From Solitalea koreensis (GTDB taxonomy: Bacteria > Bacteroidota > Bacteroidia > Sphingobacteriales > Sphingobacteriaceae): 64,000 nt of DNA. Positions within the stretch are counted from its first letter, which is position 1. Each line of letters begins with the position of its first letter. The notes below the pieces were generated by a model. It was not told where the DNA came from. It made no database searches and worked only from the letters and a program-made list of their open reading frames with translations. The position numbers were made by a program, and so were the translations under genes. Location: the NCBI RefSeq assembly GCF_900182575.1, contig NZ_FXSZ01000004.1, positions 124,001-188,000 of the forward strand, given 5' to 3'. Shown here piece after piece: positions 35,392-44,848 of the stretch.

Positions 35392-37857
35392 TTAAAACGA
35401 AGTCGAAAGTCTAAAACCTACTTCCTGTTTTTCTCCATCTTGCCAGGCCCAGCCAACTTCAGCACGGAACATTAACCGCTGAATACCTATATAGCATTCA
35501 TTATAGTTTTTAATCTTATCAGAACTGAGGTAATTCGCCCCGGCAATTTCTTCCAATCGGAGTTTACGCAATAAAGGAATCTTGTTCATGAAAAATCCGG
35601 AGAAGTTATGCTCAAAATGTCCTTCTAAGAATTGGTTGGAAGTGCTGTAGGCATAATAATCAAGAAAACGGAATATATTAGTACTGCTGCCTGCATACAC
35701 TCCCATTCGGTTTCCCTTAAAGTGTTGGTAATCCATGTAGTATAAATGCTTCGCTGAAAGAAATTTACCTGCAGATATACTAAAGGCTGAATTTCCCCAT
35801 AATCCTAATCGTAATCCGCTGTCGTAAATACGGGCACTCATAAAATTGTAATTCACATCCGATCCTAATAGCTGTATGCCCTTTCTGTACAACAGGTTCA
35901 ATTTTGGCCATTTGGAACCCATATAGAATTTGCCTCCAGGACGAGTGATGTATTCGGAGCCAAATGAAAAGGTAGAGGAGAAAGTAAAAGTTAATGCCTG
36001 ATTTTTTTCAAATGCAGGCTCGTTGTCATAGCCATAATACGGATTATTAGCCGTAAACAGTTTAATAGAGTCAGAACTGAATGAATAGAAGTTAGTATTA
36101 ATAAGAGGTAGTCGATTTACGTAAGCCAATGAGCCACTTAACTGAATGCCGTTTGCAACTTCTTGCGTTAACGTAAAATCGGCAAATTGCTTTTCATACA
36201 ATTTCAAATAATTGGTTTGATTCACAAGTGTTGCATAGGAATTAACGAGTGGAGCTAATGAGCCTTTATCGTTAAAGTCAACCACATCTGTTCCGATACT
36301 TAAATTCATGCTTCCAATTTTTGAAGGATCATAATGGTAGAAGAAAGAAATGTTCCCATTTAGATGATGATTGCTAAATCCATAACGAAGTTCAGGAGTG
36401 ATGTTGAAGTTTTTTCTATTTTCCAATACTTTTCGATAAGATGCCTGCAGTGTTAAATTTACTCCTTCAACGGTGTTAAACTGCAAGTTGCTCGGTAAAA
36501 TGGAGGAGAAAATGATGGATGTTTTATTAAAGCTATTTTGATAAGTATATCCTCCTAGAAATAGCTTGCCTGGTGTGAATTTGTTTCTTTTATGGTCGAT
36601 AGAATCAAGATAGGGTTCAGATTTTCTGAGCACCTCAATACTGTCTTTTTTTGCATAATCGTGCTGCTCCTCGCTGGTAAGCGGTATCGGTCTATTTTGT
36701 GCCCAATAGTTTTGGTCTCTCTTGTTGGATTCTTTGCTAACATTCAGCACTTCTCCCGTAAAAAAACCTTTTTCAAACTTAGGCTCAAGGATGTAATTCT
36801 TATAAACACCTATGTAATTCCCAGCGAACTTAAAGCCTAATAGGCCACCGTTGAACATCAGTTTTTGCGAAGCAGGCATCCATACTTCACCTTTAACCGG
36901 GAAAAACTGCTGCTGAATTGTTAACGAGTCAAGAAGTTGGATTTGAGCATCGTGAGTTAATAAAAGATCGGTGCTATGCAAGCGCCAGCTATCTTCCATA
37001 ATGTAAATGTAACCGCGAAAAACAGGGTCGTTTTTTCTACGCGGAATTACCTGTATTTTATTGATTAACTGATTGTTTTCGTACGAGCAGCCAATGAGTT
37101 TATAGGTGTAGTAAAATAAAGCATTGTCGGCCAGTGGCGACACCAAGCCGCGCGGACTTATGCCAGCGAGTTCAATAGCGTTGTCATAAAAATTAATAAG
37201 TATATCTGATGCTTGATTAAAGCTGAATCCATTACTACGACCACTGACCTTTGAGGAGATCATTTCTTCATGAATTTTATTCGGTCGCTGAAAATTGAAT
37301 TTTGATTCAGATTCAGAGAGATAGATAATTCCACGACGATTCGAATCCAATCCAAACCGTTGACCTATATCATCGATATTAGTGCCTAAGAATTTTTTAG
37401 GAGCATCTTTTAAGCGCTGTAATGCTTTAATATAAACCTCACATGAATAAGCACTCACCTGGTTGAGGTAATGTTTACGTTTCTTAATGGCATTGCGCAT
37501 TATCTCAAATGCAGGATCTTCAGCACCTGCACTCACACTTACTTCTTTCAATTCATAGATCTCAGGTTCAAGCGTAACGTCAATTTGTTGAGGTGTAATA
37601 TTCACTTCTACCGATTTAATTACCTGTTTATACCCAATGGTTTTGTAGATCAATTCATAATGCCCTGGTGATAGCGTAATGGAATAATTTCCATCCAGAT
37701 TGGATGTGGTGCCAATACTCGTTCCTTTAATAAAAACATTGGCAAAAGGAATCGGCTTGCCTTGCGGATCGATGATTTTACCCGAAATATCGGCTGCAGA
37801 TAATTTTGAGGCAATAATAAAAAGAAAGAGGATTAACGATAAATGTTTGAAACGCAT
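35392..37857 (-). CDS. Exported DUF5686 outer-membrane protein with carboxypeptidase-like N-domain
   Basis: The 821-residue protein has a signal peptide (about 1-21). A CarboxypepD_reg-like beta sandwich follows (about 23-110, SGKIIDPQGKPIPFANVFIK), then a DUF5686 region to the C-terminus. The later half has the alternating polar and aromatic strands of an outer-membrane beta barrel and ends with Phe (VGFRLSTSF), the usual barrel signature. Common in Bacteroidota; the function is unknown. No SusD-like or TonB plug domain was found in it. Confidence 0.88.
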   Translation of the reverse strand: MRFKHLSLILFLFIIASKLSAADISGKIIDPQGKPIPFANVFIKGTSIGTTSNLDGNYSITLSPGHYELIYKTIGYKQVIKSVEVNITPQQIDVTLEPEIYELKEVSVSAGAEDPAFEIMRNAIKKRKHYLNQVSAYSCEVYIKALQRLKDAPKKFLGTNIDDIGQRFGLDSNRRGIIYLSESESKFNFQRPNKIHEEMISSKVSGRSNGFSFNQASDILINFYDNAIELAGISPRGLVSPLADNALFYYTYKLIGCSYENNQLINKIQVIPRRKNDPVFRGYIYIMEDSWRLHSTDLLLTHDAQIQLLDSLTIQQQFFPVKGEVWMPASQKLMFNGGLLGFKFAGNYIGVYKNYILEPKFEKGFFTGEVLNVSKESNKRDQNYWAQNRPIPLTSEEQHDYAKKDSIEVLRKSEPYLDSIDHKRNKFTPGKLFLGGYTYQNSFNKTSIIFSSILPSNLQFNTVEGVNLTLQASYRKVLENRKNFNITPELRYGFSNHHLNGNISFFYHYDPSKIGSMNLSIGTDVVDFNDKGSLAPLVNSYATLVNQTNYLKLYEKQFADFTLTQEVANGIQLSGSLAYVNRLPLINTNFYSFSSDSIKLFTANNPYYGYDNEPAFEKNQALTFTFSSTFSFGSEYITRPGGKFYMGSKWPKLNLLYRKGIQLLGSDVNYNFMSARIYDSGLRLGLWGNSAFSISAGKFLSAKHLYYMDYQHFKGNRMGVYAGSSTNIFRFLDYYAYSTSNQFLEGHFEHNFSGFFMNKIPLLRKLRLEEIAGANYLSSDKIKNYNECYIGIQRLMFRAEVGWAWQDGEKQEVGFRLSTSF

Positions 37858-37903
37858 GAATAGTATTTAAGGTAGCTGAGTATCAACTAAAACGCAAAGC
37901 TAA

Positions 37904-38419
37904 TTATATTATTTTTCTTTTCTTGCGAAGTAACCATGTGGCAATGAGGGCGATCAAACAGCCGAACAGGGTCATGAATAAAAACAAAAAGAAATAAGAG
38001 AGGAAAGAGCCGCCTGTTGACAGTTCTACGTCTTTCATTCTTTCTGCAATTTCTGCCGCTGTGGCATTGGCTGCCCTAAGTTTATTTAATTCATAGGCTT
38101 TAAGTGTAGAAGCATATTCAGGATTAATTACCTCGGCATAAAGTGCAAACCAACAAAGCGATAAAGAGCCATAGATTACAGAAATAAGAGCTCCGGTTTT
38201 AAGCCCTCCGGCCCATGAAAGATTATTGTGGTTTTGGTGATTTTTAAAGGACAGGATTCCCAGTACTACACAAGCATAAAAAACAAAGGGAGTTACCAAC
38301 CGGGTATGCTGTCCAATTTCGTGCTTAGTTGTGTTAAAACCCAAAAAGTGCTCTGTTAATGTCCAAATAATGGTTGTTGCTAAGGCAATGAGAGCAAATT
38401 TTATCGCTGTATTTTTCAT
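37904..38419 (-). CDS. DUF4199 family membrane protein
   Basis: The 171-residue protein has four predicted membrane helices: about 7-23, 44-60, 75-97 and 137-163. It has a charged C-terminal end (LLRKKRKII) and a soluble helix between helices 3 and 4 (NPEYASTLKAYELNKLR). The layout matches DUF4199 proteins, common in Bacteroidota with unknown function. It lies 46 bp upstream of the DUF5686 gene on the same strand and may be in one transcript with it. Confidence 0.8.
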   Translation of the reverse strand: MKNTAIKFALIALATTIIWTLTEHFLGFNTTKHEIGQHTRLVTPFVFYACVVLGILSFKNHQNHNNLSWAGGLKTGALISVIYGSLSLCWFALYAEVINPEYASTLKAYELNKLRAANATAAEIAERMKDVELSTGGSFLSYFFLFLFMTLFGCLIALIATWLLRKKRKII

Positions 38420-38579
38420 GCCTCATTTTTTGGTTGAAGATAAAAGTTCATATCCTTAGAAAGATAATAAAACTCAATTGATTGGAGCAAACAAGTTAAA
38501 GGTTAATGGGTTTAATTTGGAGTGAAAGCCATGTTTTAGTTGGGTAAGAATTTAAAAACGAACCTCAAAACTAAAAAAA

Positions 38580-39152
38580 ATGAAAAAGTTCATTTTGATT
38601 GCTTTAATGGTTATTGCTTCAGTAAGCGCATTAGCTCAAAGCTGGAGTGTAGATAAGGCGCATGCCAAACTCGGTTTTTCCGTAAAACACTTGATGATTT
38701 CTGATGTAGATGGTTTTTTTAAAAATTTCGACGCAAAAGTCACCTCCGCTAAAGATGATTTTACCGATGCTGTAATTGAACTCAGCGCCGATATCAACAG
38801 CATTAACACCAACAATGAAAAACGGGATAAAGACTTGAGAAGTCCTCAATATTTTGATGCTGAGAAATATCCAAAACTTACTTTCAAAAGTAAATCCTTG
38901 AATAAAGCAGATGAAAGAAATTACATATTAATTGGTGATTTAACCATGCATGGCGTAACTAAACAGATTCAGCTGGATGTAATTTATAACGGGTCGATTT
39001 TAAATCCCGGCAGCAAAAAAATGGTAGCCGGTTTTAAGGTAACAGGTAAAATAAATCGCAAAGATTTTAATATTGCTAATTCTGTACCTGGGGCTATGAT
39101 TGGCGAGGAAGTAACCATAAATACGAATGCTGAGTTTATAAAAGATGAGTAA
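38580..39152 (+). CDS. YceI family lipid-binding periplasmic protein (paralogue 3)
   Basis: The 190-residue protein has a signal peptide (MKKFILIALMVIASVSALAQ) and a YceI domain: SWSVDKAHAKLGFSVKHLM, NFDAKVTS, SADINSINTNNEKRDKDLRS, YPKLTFKSKSL and GDLTMHGVTKQIQLDV. It is closer to the E. coli-type YceI core than the two tandem paralogues at 16523 and 17344, so it is probably not a recent duplicate of them. The role is inferred by family only. Confidence 0.93.
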   Translation: MKKFILIALMVIASVSALAQSWSVDKAHAKLGFSVKHLMISDVDGFFKNFDAKVTSAKDDFTDAVIELSADINSINTNNEKRDKDLRSPQYFDAEKYPKLTFKSKSLNKADERNYILIGDLTMHGVTKQIQLDVIYNGSILNPGSKKMVAGFKVTGKINRKDFNIANSVPGAMIGEEVTINTNAEFIKDE

Positions 39153-39209
39153 TTAATTTAGGTAACTGCCCATCTTTTAAAATCAGTAAAGGTATAGTGG
39201 CCGAGACTT

Positions 39210-39340
39210 CGAGGCTGTTTCAAAAGCACTTTCTCTTGTCACCCTGAGCGGAGCGAAGGATCAGTAACATCATGGAACAGATGTTATGACTCTGCTAAAC
39301 ATGACAAAAATAGGAGAGTTCGGTTTTTGAGACAATTTTG
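39210..39340. repeat. REP/MITE-like element, copy 3
   Basis: TGTCACCCTGAGCGGAGCGA starts at 39237 and the second, degraded arm ends at 39305 (ATGACA). Inside is an AACATC/GATGTT hairpin. Outer sequences CTGTTTCAAAA and TTTTGAGACAA form imperfect terminal inverted repeats. There is no coding potential. It is the largest copy of the family in the window. Confidence 0.6.
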
Positions 39341-40174
39341 TTATAGTACTACATCGGTTGTGAATGTAGGTGTGTTACTACTATTTGGGCCTTTTTTCTC
39401 TTGATCTGAAATTTTATCATGACCTAAAAATGGTTTCAAGAAATCAATAGGTATCGGGAAAATAGTGGTTGAATTGTTTTCCGTGGCGATTTCGCGCAAT
39501 GTTTGTAAATAGCGTAAGGTGAGAGCGCTTGGCTGTTCGCTTAATATTTGTGCTGCATCGGATAAACGTTGAGAGGCTTGAAATTCTCCTTCGGCCGCAA
39601 TCACTTTTGAACGACGTTCCCGTTCTGCTTCGGCTTGTTTAGCCATAGCGCGCTGCATTTCCTGCGGCAAATCAATTTGTTTTACTTCCACATTCGATAC
39701 TTTGATGCCCCAGGGTTCGGTACGGGCATCTATAATTTGTTGTAATTTTTGGTTGATTTTATCACGCTGTGAAAGCAGGTCGTCAAGGTGCGATTGACCC
39801 AATACGCTCCGTAACGTTGTTTGTGAAAGCTGTGATGTAGCAAAAAGGTAGTTTTCTACTTCCACAATAGCTTTTTGGGCCTCCAATACCCTGAAATAGA
39901 CCACTGCATTCACCTTTATAGAAACATTGTCTTCTGTAATGATATCTTGAGTAGGAACATCCATTACTACTGTTCGCAAACTCACTTTAACCATTTTGTC
40001 AATTACCGGAATTAGGAAGATAAGACCGGGGCCTTTGATTCCGCCTGAAATTAAGCGGCCAAGCCTGAAAACAACACCACGTTCGTATTCACGCAAAATT
40101 CGGATGGCATTGGCTAGAATAATGAGTCCAAAAAGGACAAGGATGGCAAAAAGAACTGGAAAGGTTTGTATCAT
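39341..40174 (-). CDS. Slipin (SPFH/band 7 stomatin-like protein)
   Basis: The 277-residue protein has one N-terminal membrane helix (about 6-23) and an SPFH domain with LREYERGVVFRLGRL, KGPGLIFLIPVIDKMVKVSL and RTVVMDVPTQDIITEDNV. A coiled C-terminal helix follows (AMAKQAEAERERRSKVIAAE). Slipins form membrane-associated assemblies. It starts 13 bp after the stop of the NfeD-type protease gene, the standard conserved pair in bacteria and archaea, where the protease may act on the slipin. Confidence 0.93.
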   Translation of the reverse strand: MIQTFPVLFAILVLFGLIILANAIRILREYERGVVFRLGRLISGGIKGPGLIFLIPVIDKMVKVSLRTVVMDVPTQDIITEDNVSIKVNAVVYFRVLEAQKAIVEVENYLFATSQLSQTTLRSVLGQSHLDDLLSQRDKINQKLQQIIDARTEPWGIKVSNVEVKQIDLPQEMQRAMAKQAEAERERRSKVIAAEGEFQASQRLSDAAQILSEQPSALTLRYLQTLREIATENNSTTIFPIPIDFLKPFLGHDKISDQEKKGPNSSNTPTFTTDVVL

Positions 40175-40187
40175 TTTTATATTGGTT

Positions 40188-41504
40188 TTAAGTTGTACTT
40201 CTGATATACAATTTAAGGTTTTTCATTTCTACTACAAGAATTTTCTCGCCTTGGTTAATTCTACCCGAAATGGATTCAGCATTCCACACTTCTCCATGTA
40301 CCCGAACAGTTCCGTTCGGATTTAAGGTTTCAAGTGCTTCTCCTAGCTCTCCTACTAATCCATCTACTCCGGTTACCGGTTTTAAACGTTGAGCCCGTAG
40401 TCCGATGCCAATTATCGAAAGAAAAAAGAAGGCGGTTGTAACTACAGAAGAGATGATTATAGTCTTTGAAATCGAAACATACTCTAAACTTGAGTCTGAA
40501 CGAATCAGCATTAAAGAACCAAAAAAAAGGGAAACGACACCGCCAATGGCAAGTAATCCGTGGCTTACAACTTTTATTTCAAGTAGAAATAGAATAATGG
40601 CAAAAATAATCAAGGCCAAGCCCACGTAATTGATTGGCAATGTATTCATCGAGTAAAGAGCAAGTAGAAGTGCAATCACTCCCACTATGCCCGGTAAGAT
40701 AGCCCCGGGATTATAGAGTTCAAAAAGTATTCCGTACAGGCCCAGAAGAAATAGGAGGTAAGCAATATTGGGATCGCTTAGTAAACTTAAAATTCTTTCG
40801 GGTGCTCCCATTTCTACTGATTTAACTTCAGCATTTTTGGTGTTTAAAATTTTTGTCCCTGTGGTTAATTCAATGCTTCTTCCATTAATTTGATTGAGTA
40901 GTTCCTGATCATTTTTAGCAATGAGGTCTATTACATTTTTACTCAATGCTTCATTTTCTGTGATTGCTAAACTTTTGCGTACTGCTTCTTCAGCCCATTG
41001 TAAATTGCGTTTCCGTTTTTCAGCAATAGTTCGAATGAATGCAGCTGCATCATTGGTGGCTTTGTCGTTCATAATTGTATCCCGCTGGCCCTGCATATCA
41101 ACAGGATGGGCAGCACCGATATTGGTGCCAGGAGCCATCGCCGCCACATTTGCGGCAAGTGTTATAAAAACTCCGGCAGAACCCGCGTGGGCCCCTCCAG
41201 GTGAAACATAAACAACCACCGGCACAGGCGATTCAAGTATGTCACTAACTATTTTTCGAGTTGATGCTAACAAGCCGCCTGGAGTATTAAGGTGAATAAG
41301 CAGGCATTCTGCTTTTTCGATTTTTGCTTGTTCAATGCCCCTATGAATGTAGGCTGCCGATGATGGATTAATAGTACCGTCGACAGTTATTGAAATCCCT
41401 TTTTGAGCTGAAAGCTCAAATGGGATAAGGATGAGTAATGTGACTACAGCTAACCGGAGTGATGGATTAAAATTAAATAAGGATGATTTGAGTTTAAGTT
41501 TCAT
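40188..41504 (-). CDS. nfeD: NfeD family membrane serine protease (ClpP-class)
   Basis: The 438-residue protein is read from the ATG at 41504 (a TTG/ATG further upstream only adds a few residues). It has an N-terminal signal or anchor, a ClpP-like domain with LNTPGGLLASTRKI and nucleophile Ser109 in GGAHAGSAGVF, several membrane helices (about 225-370), and a C-terminal OB-fold NfeD domain (VDGLVGELGEALETLNPNGT). This is the long NfeD1b-like form. It forms an operon with the slipin. Confidence 0.92.
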   Translation of the reverse strand: MKLKLKSSLFNFNPSLRLAVVTLLILIPFELSAQKGISITVDGTINPSSAAYIHRGIEQAKIEKAECLLIHLNTPGGLLASTRKIVSDILESPVPVVVYVSPGGAHAGSAGVFITLAANVAAMAPGTNIGAAHPVDMQGQRDTIMNDKATNDAAAFIRTIAEKRKRNLQWAEEAVRKSLAITENEALSKNVIDLIAKNDQELLNQINGRSIELTTGTKILNTKNAEVKSVEMGAPERILSLLSDPNIAYLLFLLGLYGILFELYNPGAILPGIVGVIALLLALYSMNTLPINYVGLALIIFAIILFLLEIKVVSHGLLAIGGVVSLFFGSLMLIRSDSSLEYVSISKTIIISSVVTTAFFFLSIIGIGLRAQRLKPVTGVDGLVGELGEALETLNPNGTVRVHGEVWNAESISGRINQGEKILVVEMKNLKLYIRSTT

Positions 41505-41713
41505 CTGAATGATGACCAATAAATAGGTTTGTCAATGTAATTTACTTAAAACCAAAGGGAATATCAATTTTTGCGGAAAGATCAATTATTTCTTCACTAA
41601 GCAGGCGTATAGGTTAGAAGAATGGTTATTGTGAAACTCCAAATGTAACGGAATGAATGAGCGCACTTAATTTTTTTAGTAGTTTTGTGCACTTCAATAA
41701 AATCTACAAAATT

Positions 41714-42901
41714 ATGTACGAAACTCTTAAACCGATTCTTGAAACCGAGCTTAAAAACATAGAAGAAGCCGGTCTTTTTAAAAAAGAACGCATTATTACA
41801 ACTCCGCAAGGTGCTGATATTCAGGTGAGTGGTGGTAAGGATGTGGTCAATTTTTGCGCAAACAATTATTTAGGTTTGTCATCACATCCCAGAGTTATTG
41901 AAGCTGCTAAAAAAGCAATTGATAGTCATGGATTTGGTATGTCCAGTGTTCGTTTTATTTGCGGGACTCAGGATATTCATAAAGAACTAGAAGCCAAAAT
42001 TTCTAAATTCTTAGGTACAGAAGATACTATTTTATATGCTGCTGCTTTTGATGCTAACGGCGGTGTGTTTGAACCATTATTTAATGAGCAGGATGTAATT
42101 ATTTCTGATGAATTAAATCACGCTTCTATTATTGATGGTGTTCGTTTATGTAAAGCGGCTCGTTTGCGTTACAAACATAACGATATGGCTGATCTTGAAG
42201 CGCAGCTAAAAGCTTCACAGGATAAACGTCATCGTATTATAGTTACTGACGGTTCGTTCTCTATGGACGGAACAATTGCCCAATTGGATAAAATCAGCGA
42301 TCTGGCGGATAAATACAAGGCGCTGATAATGATTGACGAATGCCATTCTTCGGGCTTTTTAGGAAAAACAGGCCGTGGTACACATGAGCACTGTGGTGTT
42401 ATGGGACGAATCGATATTATTACCGGTACCTTGGGTAAAGCCTTAGGCGGAGCATCAGGTGGTTTTACTTCGGGTAGAAAAGAAATTATTGACATGTTGC
42501 GTCAACGCTCGCGTCCGTATTTGTTTTCAAACACATTGGCTCCAAGTATTGTGGGCGCATCAATTGCTGTGTTTGATATGTTGAGCGAAACCACTGAATT
42601 GCGTGATAAGCTCGAGCGTAACACGAAATACTTCCGCGAAAAAATGACTGAAGCTGGCTTCGACATTAAGCCTGGTATTCATCCTATCGTTCCGGTGATG
42701 TTATACGATGCAAAACTTTCTCAGGATTTTGCAGCCCGTATGCTGGAAGAAGGGATTTATGTAATCGGATTTTACTATCCGGTAGTGGCGCAAGGGAAAG
42801 CCCGTATTCGTGTTCAAATTTCTGCAGGACATGAGATGCATCACCTTGATAAAGCCATCGCAGCGTTTACCAAAGTTGGTAAAGAGCTGGGAGTAATATA
42901 G
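41714..42901 (+). CDS. kbl: Glycine C-acetyltransferase (2-amino-3-ketobutyrate CoA ligase)
   Basis: Converts 2-amino-3-ketobutyrate and CoA to glycine and acetyl-CoA, completing threonine degradation with tdh. The start at 41714 gives MYETLKPILETELKNIEEAG and 395 residues, the normal length; the longer upstream frame would include promoter sequence. The PLP lysine is Lys242 in GTLGKALGGASGGF. Other family pieces are NNYLGLSSHPRVI, GFGMSSVRFICGTQDIH and DECHSSGFLG. tdh lies 22 kb away and gcvP 2 kb downstream. Confidence 0.95.
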   Translation: MYETLKPILETELKNIEEAGLFKKERIITTPQGADIQVSGGKDVVNFCANNYLGLSSHPRVIEAAKKAIDSHGFGMSSVRFICGTQDIHKELEAKISKFLGTEDTILYAAAFDANGGVFEPLFNEQDVIISDELNHASIIDGVRLCKAARLRYKHNDMADLEAQLKASQDKRHRIIVTDGSFSMDGTIAQLDKISDLADKYKALIMIDECHSSGFLGKTGRGTHEHCGVMGRIDIITGTLGKALGGASGGFTSGRKEIIDMLRQRSRPYLFSNTLAPSIVGASIAVFDMLSETTELRDKLERNTKYFREKMTEAGFDIKPGIHPIVPVMLYDAKLSQDFAARMLEEGIYVIGFYYPVVAQGKARIRVQISAGHEMHHLDKAIAAFTKVGKELGVI

Positions 42902-42914
42902 CATGATTGACTAT

Positions 42915-42952
42915 AGAATGAGAGAATAATAAAACTGTAATTCTCTCATTCT
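42915..42952 (+). terminator. Inverted repeat after kbl, possible terminator
   Basis: A perfect 13-bp inverted repeat AGAATGAGAGAAT (42915-42927) with 42940-42952. The T content after it is modest. Sequences of the ATTCTCTCATTC type recur at 42985-43000 and, loosely, at 13980. Confidence 0.5.
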
Positions 42953-43012
42953 TAATCTTATTATCATTTATACATTCGCTACTCAAGCATTCTCTCATTC
43001 AATTATTTTTAA

Positions 43013-43786
43013 ATGAAAGCCACCGCCCTTTACGAAGGTTCTTTTTCTGTTGATGTTTCTAAAAAGTTCATTCCATTCAATCCTGAACTGCATAATCCTA
43101 AAGATCGTCCGGCTTCTTTGTTCATTTATGTGCAGCCTTTTCTCGTTGAAACTTCAGTCGGTTTATGTCTAATTGACACTGGATTAGGAATTAGAGAATC
43201 AAACGGCGAGCTGCAATTACACAATAATATTCGTAATGCTGGTTATAGTCCTGCTGATGTGACTATGGTTTTGATGAGCCATTTGCACTATGATCATTCC
43301 GGTGGATTAATGTATGAGGAAGAAGGTAACTGGAAACTGGCTTTCCCTCATGCCGATTATTACGTTCAACGAGGCGAGTTGGAAACAGCACTGACAAAGC
43401 AATCAAAATCGTATCGTCGACCGCAATTGGAGGCTTTATGGCGTACACCTAACCTTCATTTTATGGAAGGTTCCGGACGCTTAAACAATGAAATTACGTA
43501 TGAACTTACGGGAGGCCATTGTGAGTTTCACCAGGTGTTTTTATTTGATATAAAAGGGGAGAAGTATTTCTTTGGAGGTGACATAGTGCCGGAACCTGAA
43601 CAATTGCTCAGGAAGTTTATGGCTAAATACGATATGGATCCTCGGAAAACGATGGAGCTCCGACAAGAGTACGGAATCCGGGCTGCTGCAGAAGACTGGG
43701 CCTGTATGTTTTATCATGCAAAGAGCCGTGCTATAGGGAAGGTTCGCTATGAAGATGAAACTTTTTCGATTATTGATGCAGAGTAA
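43013..43786 (+). CDS. Metallo-beta-lactamase-fold hydrolase
   Basis: The 257-residue cytosolic protein has the metal motif HLHYDHSGG with His90, His92, Asp94 and His95. LIDTGLGI precedes it, and the later His in GGHCEFHQ and the Asp in FFGGDIVPEP complete the site. It resembles the quorum-quenching-lactonase-like and hydroxyacylglutathione-hydrolase-like group, without a clear substrate. No neighbouring genes give context; a REP-like repeat lies just downstream. Confidence 0.88.
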   Translation: MKATALYEGSFSVDVSKKFIPFNPELHNPKDRPASLFIYVQPFLVETSVGLCLIDTGLGIRESNGELQLHNNIRNAGYSPADVTMVLMSHLHYDHSGGLMYEEEGNWKLAFPHADYYVQRGELETALTKQSKSYRRPQLEALWRTPNLHFMEGSGRLNNEITYELTGGHCEFHQVFLFDIKGEKYFFGGDIVPEPEQLLRKFMAKYDMDPRKTMELRQEYGIRAAAEDWACMFYHAKSRAIGKVRYEDETFSIIDAE

Positions 43787-43792
43787 CTAATC

Positions 43793-43845
43793 TGTCACCT
43801 TGAGCGGAGTTGAAAGGCAATGTTTCGATTCCGCTCAGCATGACA
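43793..43845. repeat. REP-like inverted repeat, copy 4 (complete)
   Basis: TGTCACCTTGAGCGGAGTTG and the reverse-orientation arm ATTCCGCTCAGCATGACA form a 53-bp imperfect palindrome. This is the best-preserved full element of the family in this window. Confidence 0.75.
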
Positions 43846-43860
43846 TTGGTATATCTCTGT

Positions 43861-44559
43861 TTATTCTTTCTTGCCGATTTCCGGCATATCCATCATTTGG
43901 TAACCTGCTGTATCAAACATCGCGGCATCAATATTTCCTTTTTGAATATCTTTAATTTGCATCGTGGTTTTGTCTCCAGTTTTCTTATGAGTAATGATGC
44001 TTTCTAATGATGGGCCCTTTAAGAACGCTGAATATTTAGCAAAGTCGCCGGCAGGAGAGCGCGCTCCACCCATTGGCCCTTTGGCGGAGCGCATGCTCGC
44101 CAGTATTTTCCATAAATTCAGATCCATATCTTGTGCTACCCACATATCAATAGTTGAATCTTCTGTTTCAGCGATTATTTTTTTGCAGGGATGACCATCA
44201 ATTGTTTTAGTCTCGTTTGTCTCCGTTATTTTCACATCGGTTTTCATACCTGATTGTTCTGCCATTTCAGCAATATCCTTCATTTTAGACTTCATCCCCA
44301 TTTTCTTGCCGTTCATGTCCATCAGCATGAGAATGTCGCTAGTTGCAGGATCTATAATCATGCGCATTTGTCCGCCTTTATCCGGGTTGTTAATAACCGA
44401 ACATATTTTTTGGTCTTTGATATAGTACATGATTTCAGCGGGGTGTTTAAGCTTCTCGCCGGAGATAATCATCTTAAAGCTACCTTCGAAATTGCTTTGT
44501 GCTTTAGCCGCATTAGAAATGAGCAGTGTGGTCAGGAGAAATAAGAGCGGTCTTTTCAT
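43861..44559 (-). CDS. Exported DUF4412 protein
   Basis: The 232-residue protein has a signal peptide (MKRPLLFLLTTLLISNAAKAQ) and a beta-rich body with NFEGSFKMIISG, RMIIDPATSDILMLM, TIDGHPCKKIIAETEDS and MWVAQDMDLNLWKI. It is rich in Met (MDMNGKKMGMKSKMKDIAEM). This pattern matches the DUF4412 family of secreted Bacteroidota proteins, related by fold to LolA-like lipoprotein carriers; the role is unknown. Confidence 0.8.
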   Translation of the reverse strand: MKRPLLFLLTTLLISNAAKAQSNFEGSFKMIISGEKLKHPAEIMYYIKDQKICSVINNPDKGGQMRMIIDPATSDILMLMDMNGKKMGMKSKMKDIAEMAEQSGMKTDVKITETNETKTIDGHPCKKIIAETEDSTIDMWVAQDMDLNLWKILASMRSAKGPMGGARSPAGDFAKYSAFLKGPSLESIITHKKTGDKTTMQIKDIQKGNIDAAMFDTAGYQMMDMPEIGKKE

Positions 44560-44798
44560 AGTATTAGGTTTTGATACTTATGAATTTACGAAATAATGTT
44601 AAAATGATAAGGCGGTCATTATAAGAGTATTTGGGGTAACAGTTTTTAGGCATTTTTTTTAGTTTGAATATTGGGGCTTTTTCAAAATTAAAAGTAAACT
44701 AAGTGGCAGTTTGGAAAAAGTTGTTCTGCGAGTTTTGTTTTTCTCCAAATCAATCTAATTTATGAAGCTTTTCTTCATGAACCAATCCGATTGAAACA

Positions 44799-44829
44799 TT
44801 GTTAAAAGAGTGTTAATTAGCTATTTTTG
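44799..44829 (+). promoter_or_regulatory. gcvP promoter (TTG-N20-TATTTTTG)
   Basis: TTG at 44799-44801 and TATTTTTG at 44822-44829 with 20-bp spacing. Predicted transcription start is near 44836, leaving only about a dozen bases before the ATG. Confidence 0.7.
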
Positions 44830-44848
44830 CAGCTCTAATAAAACACGT

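Noticed and set aside
44560..44848. Possible glycine riboswitch before gcvP
   Set aside because: The good promoter at 44799-44829 leaves a leader of about a dozen bases, and no conserved riboswitch core was recognised.
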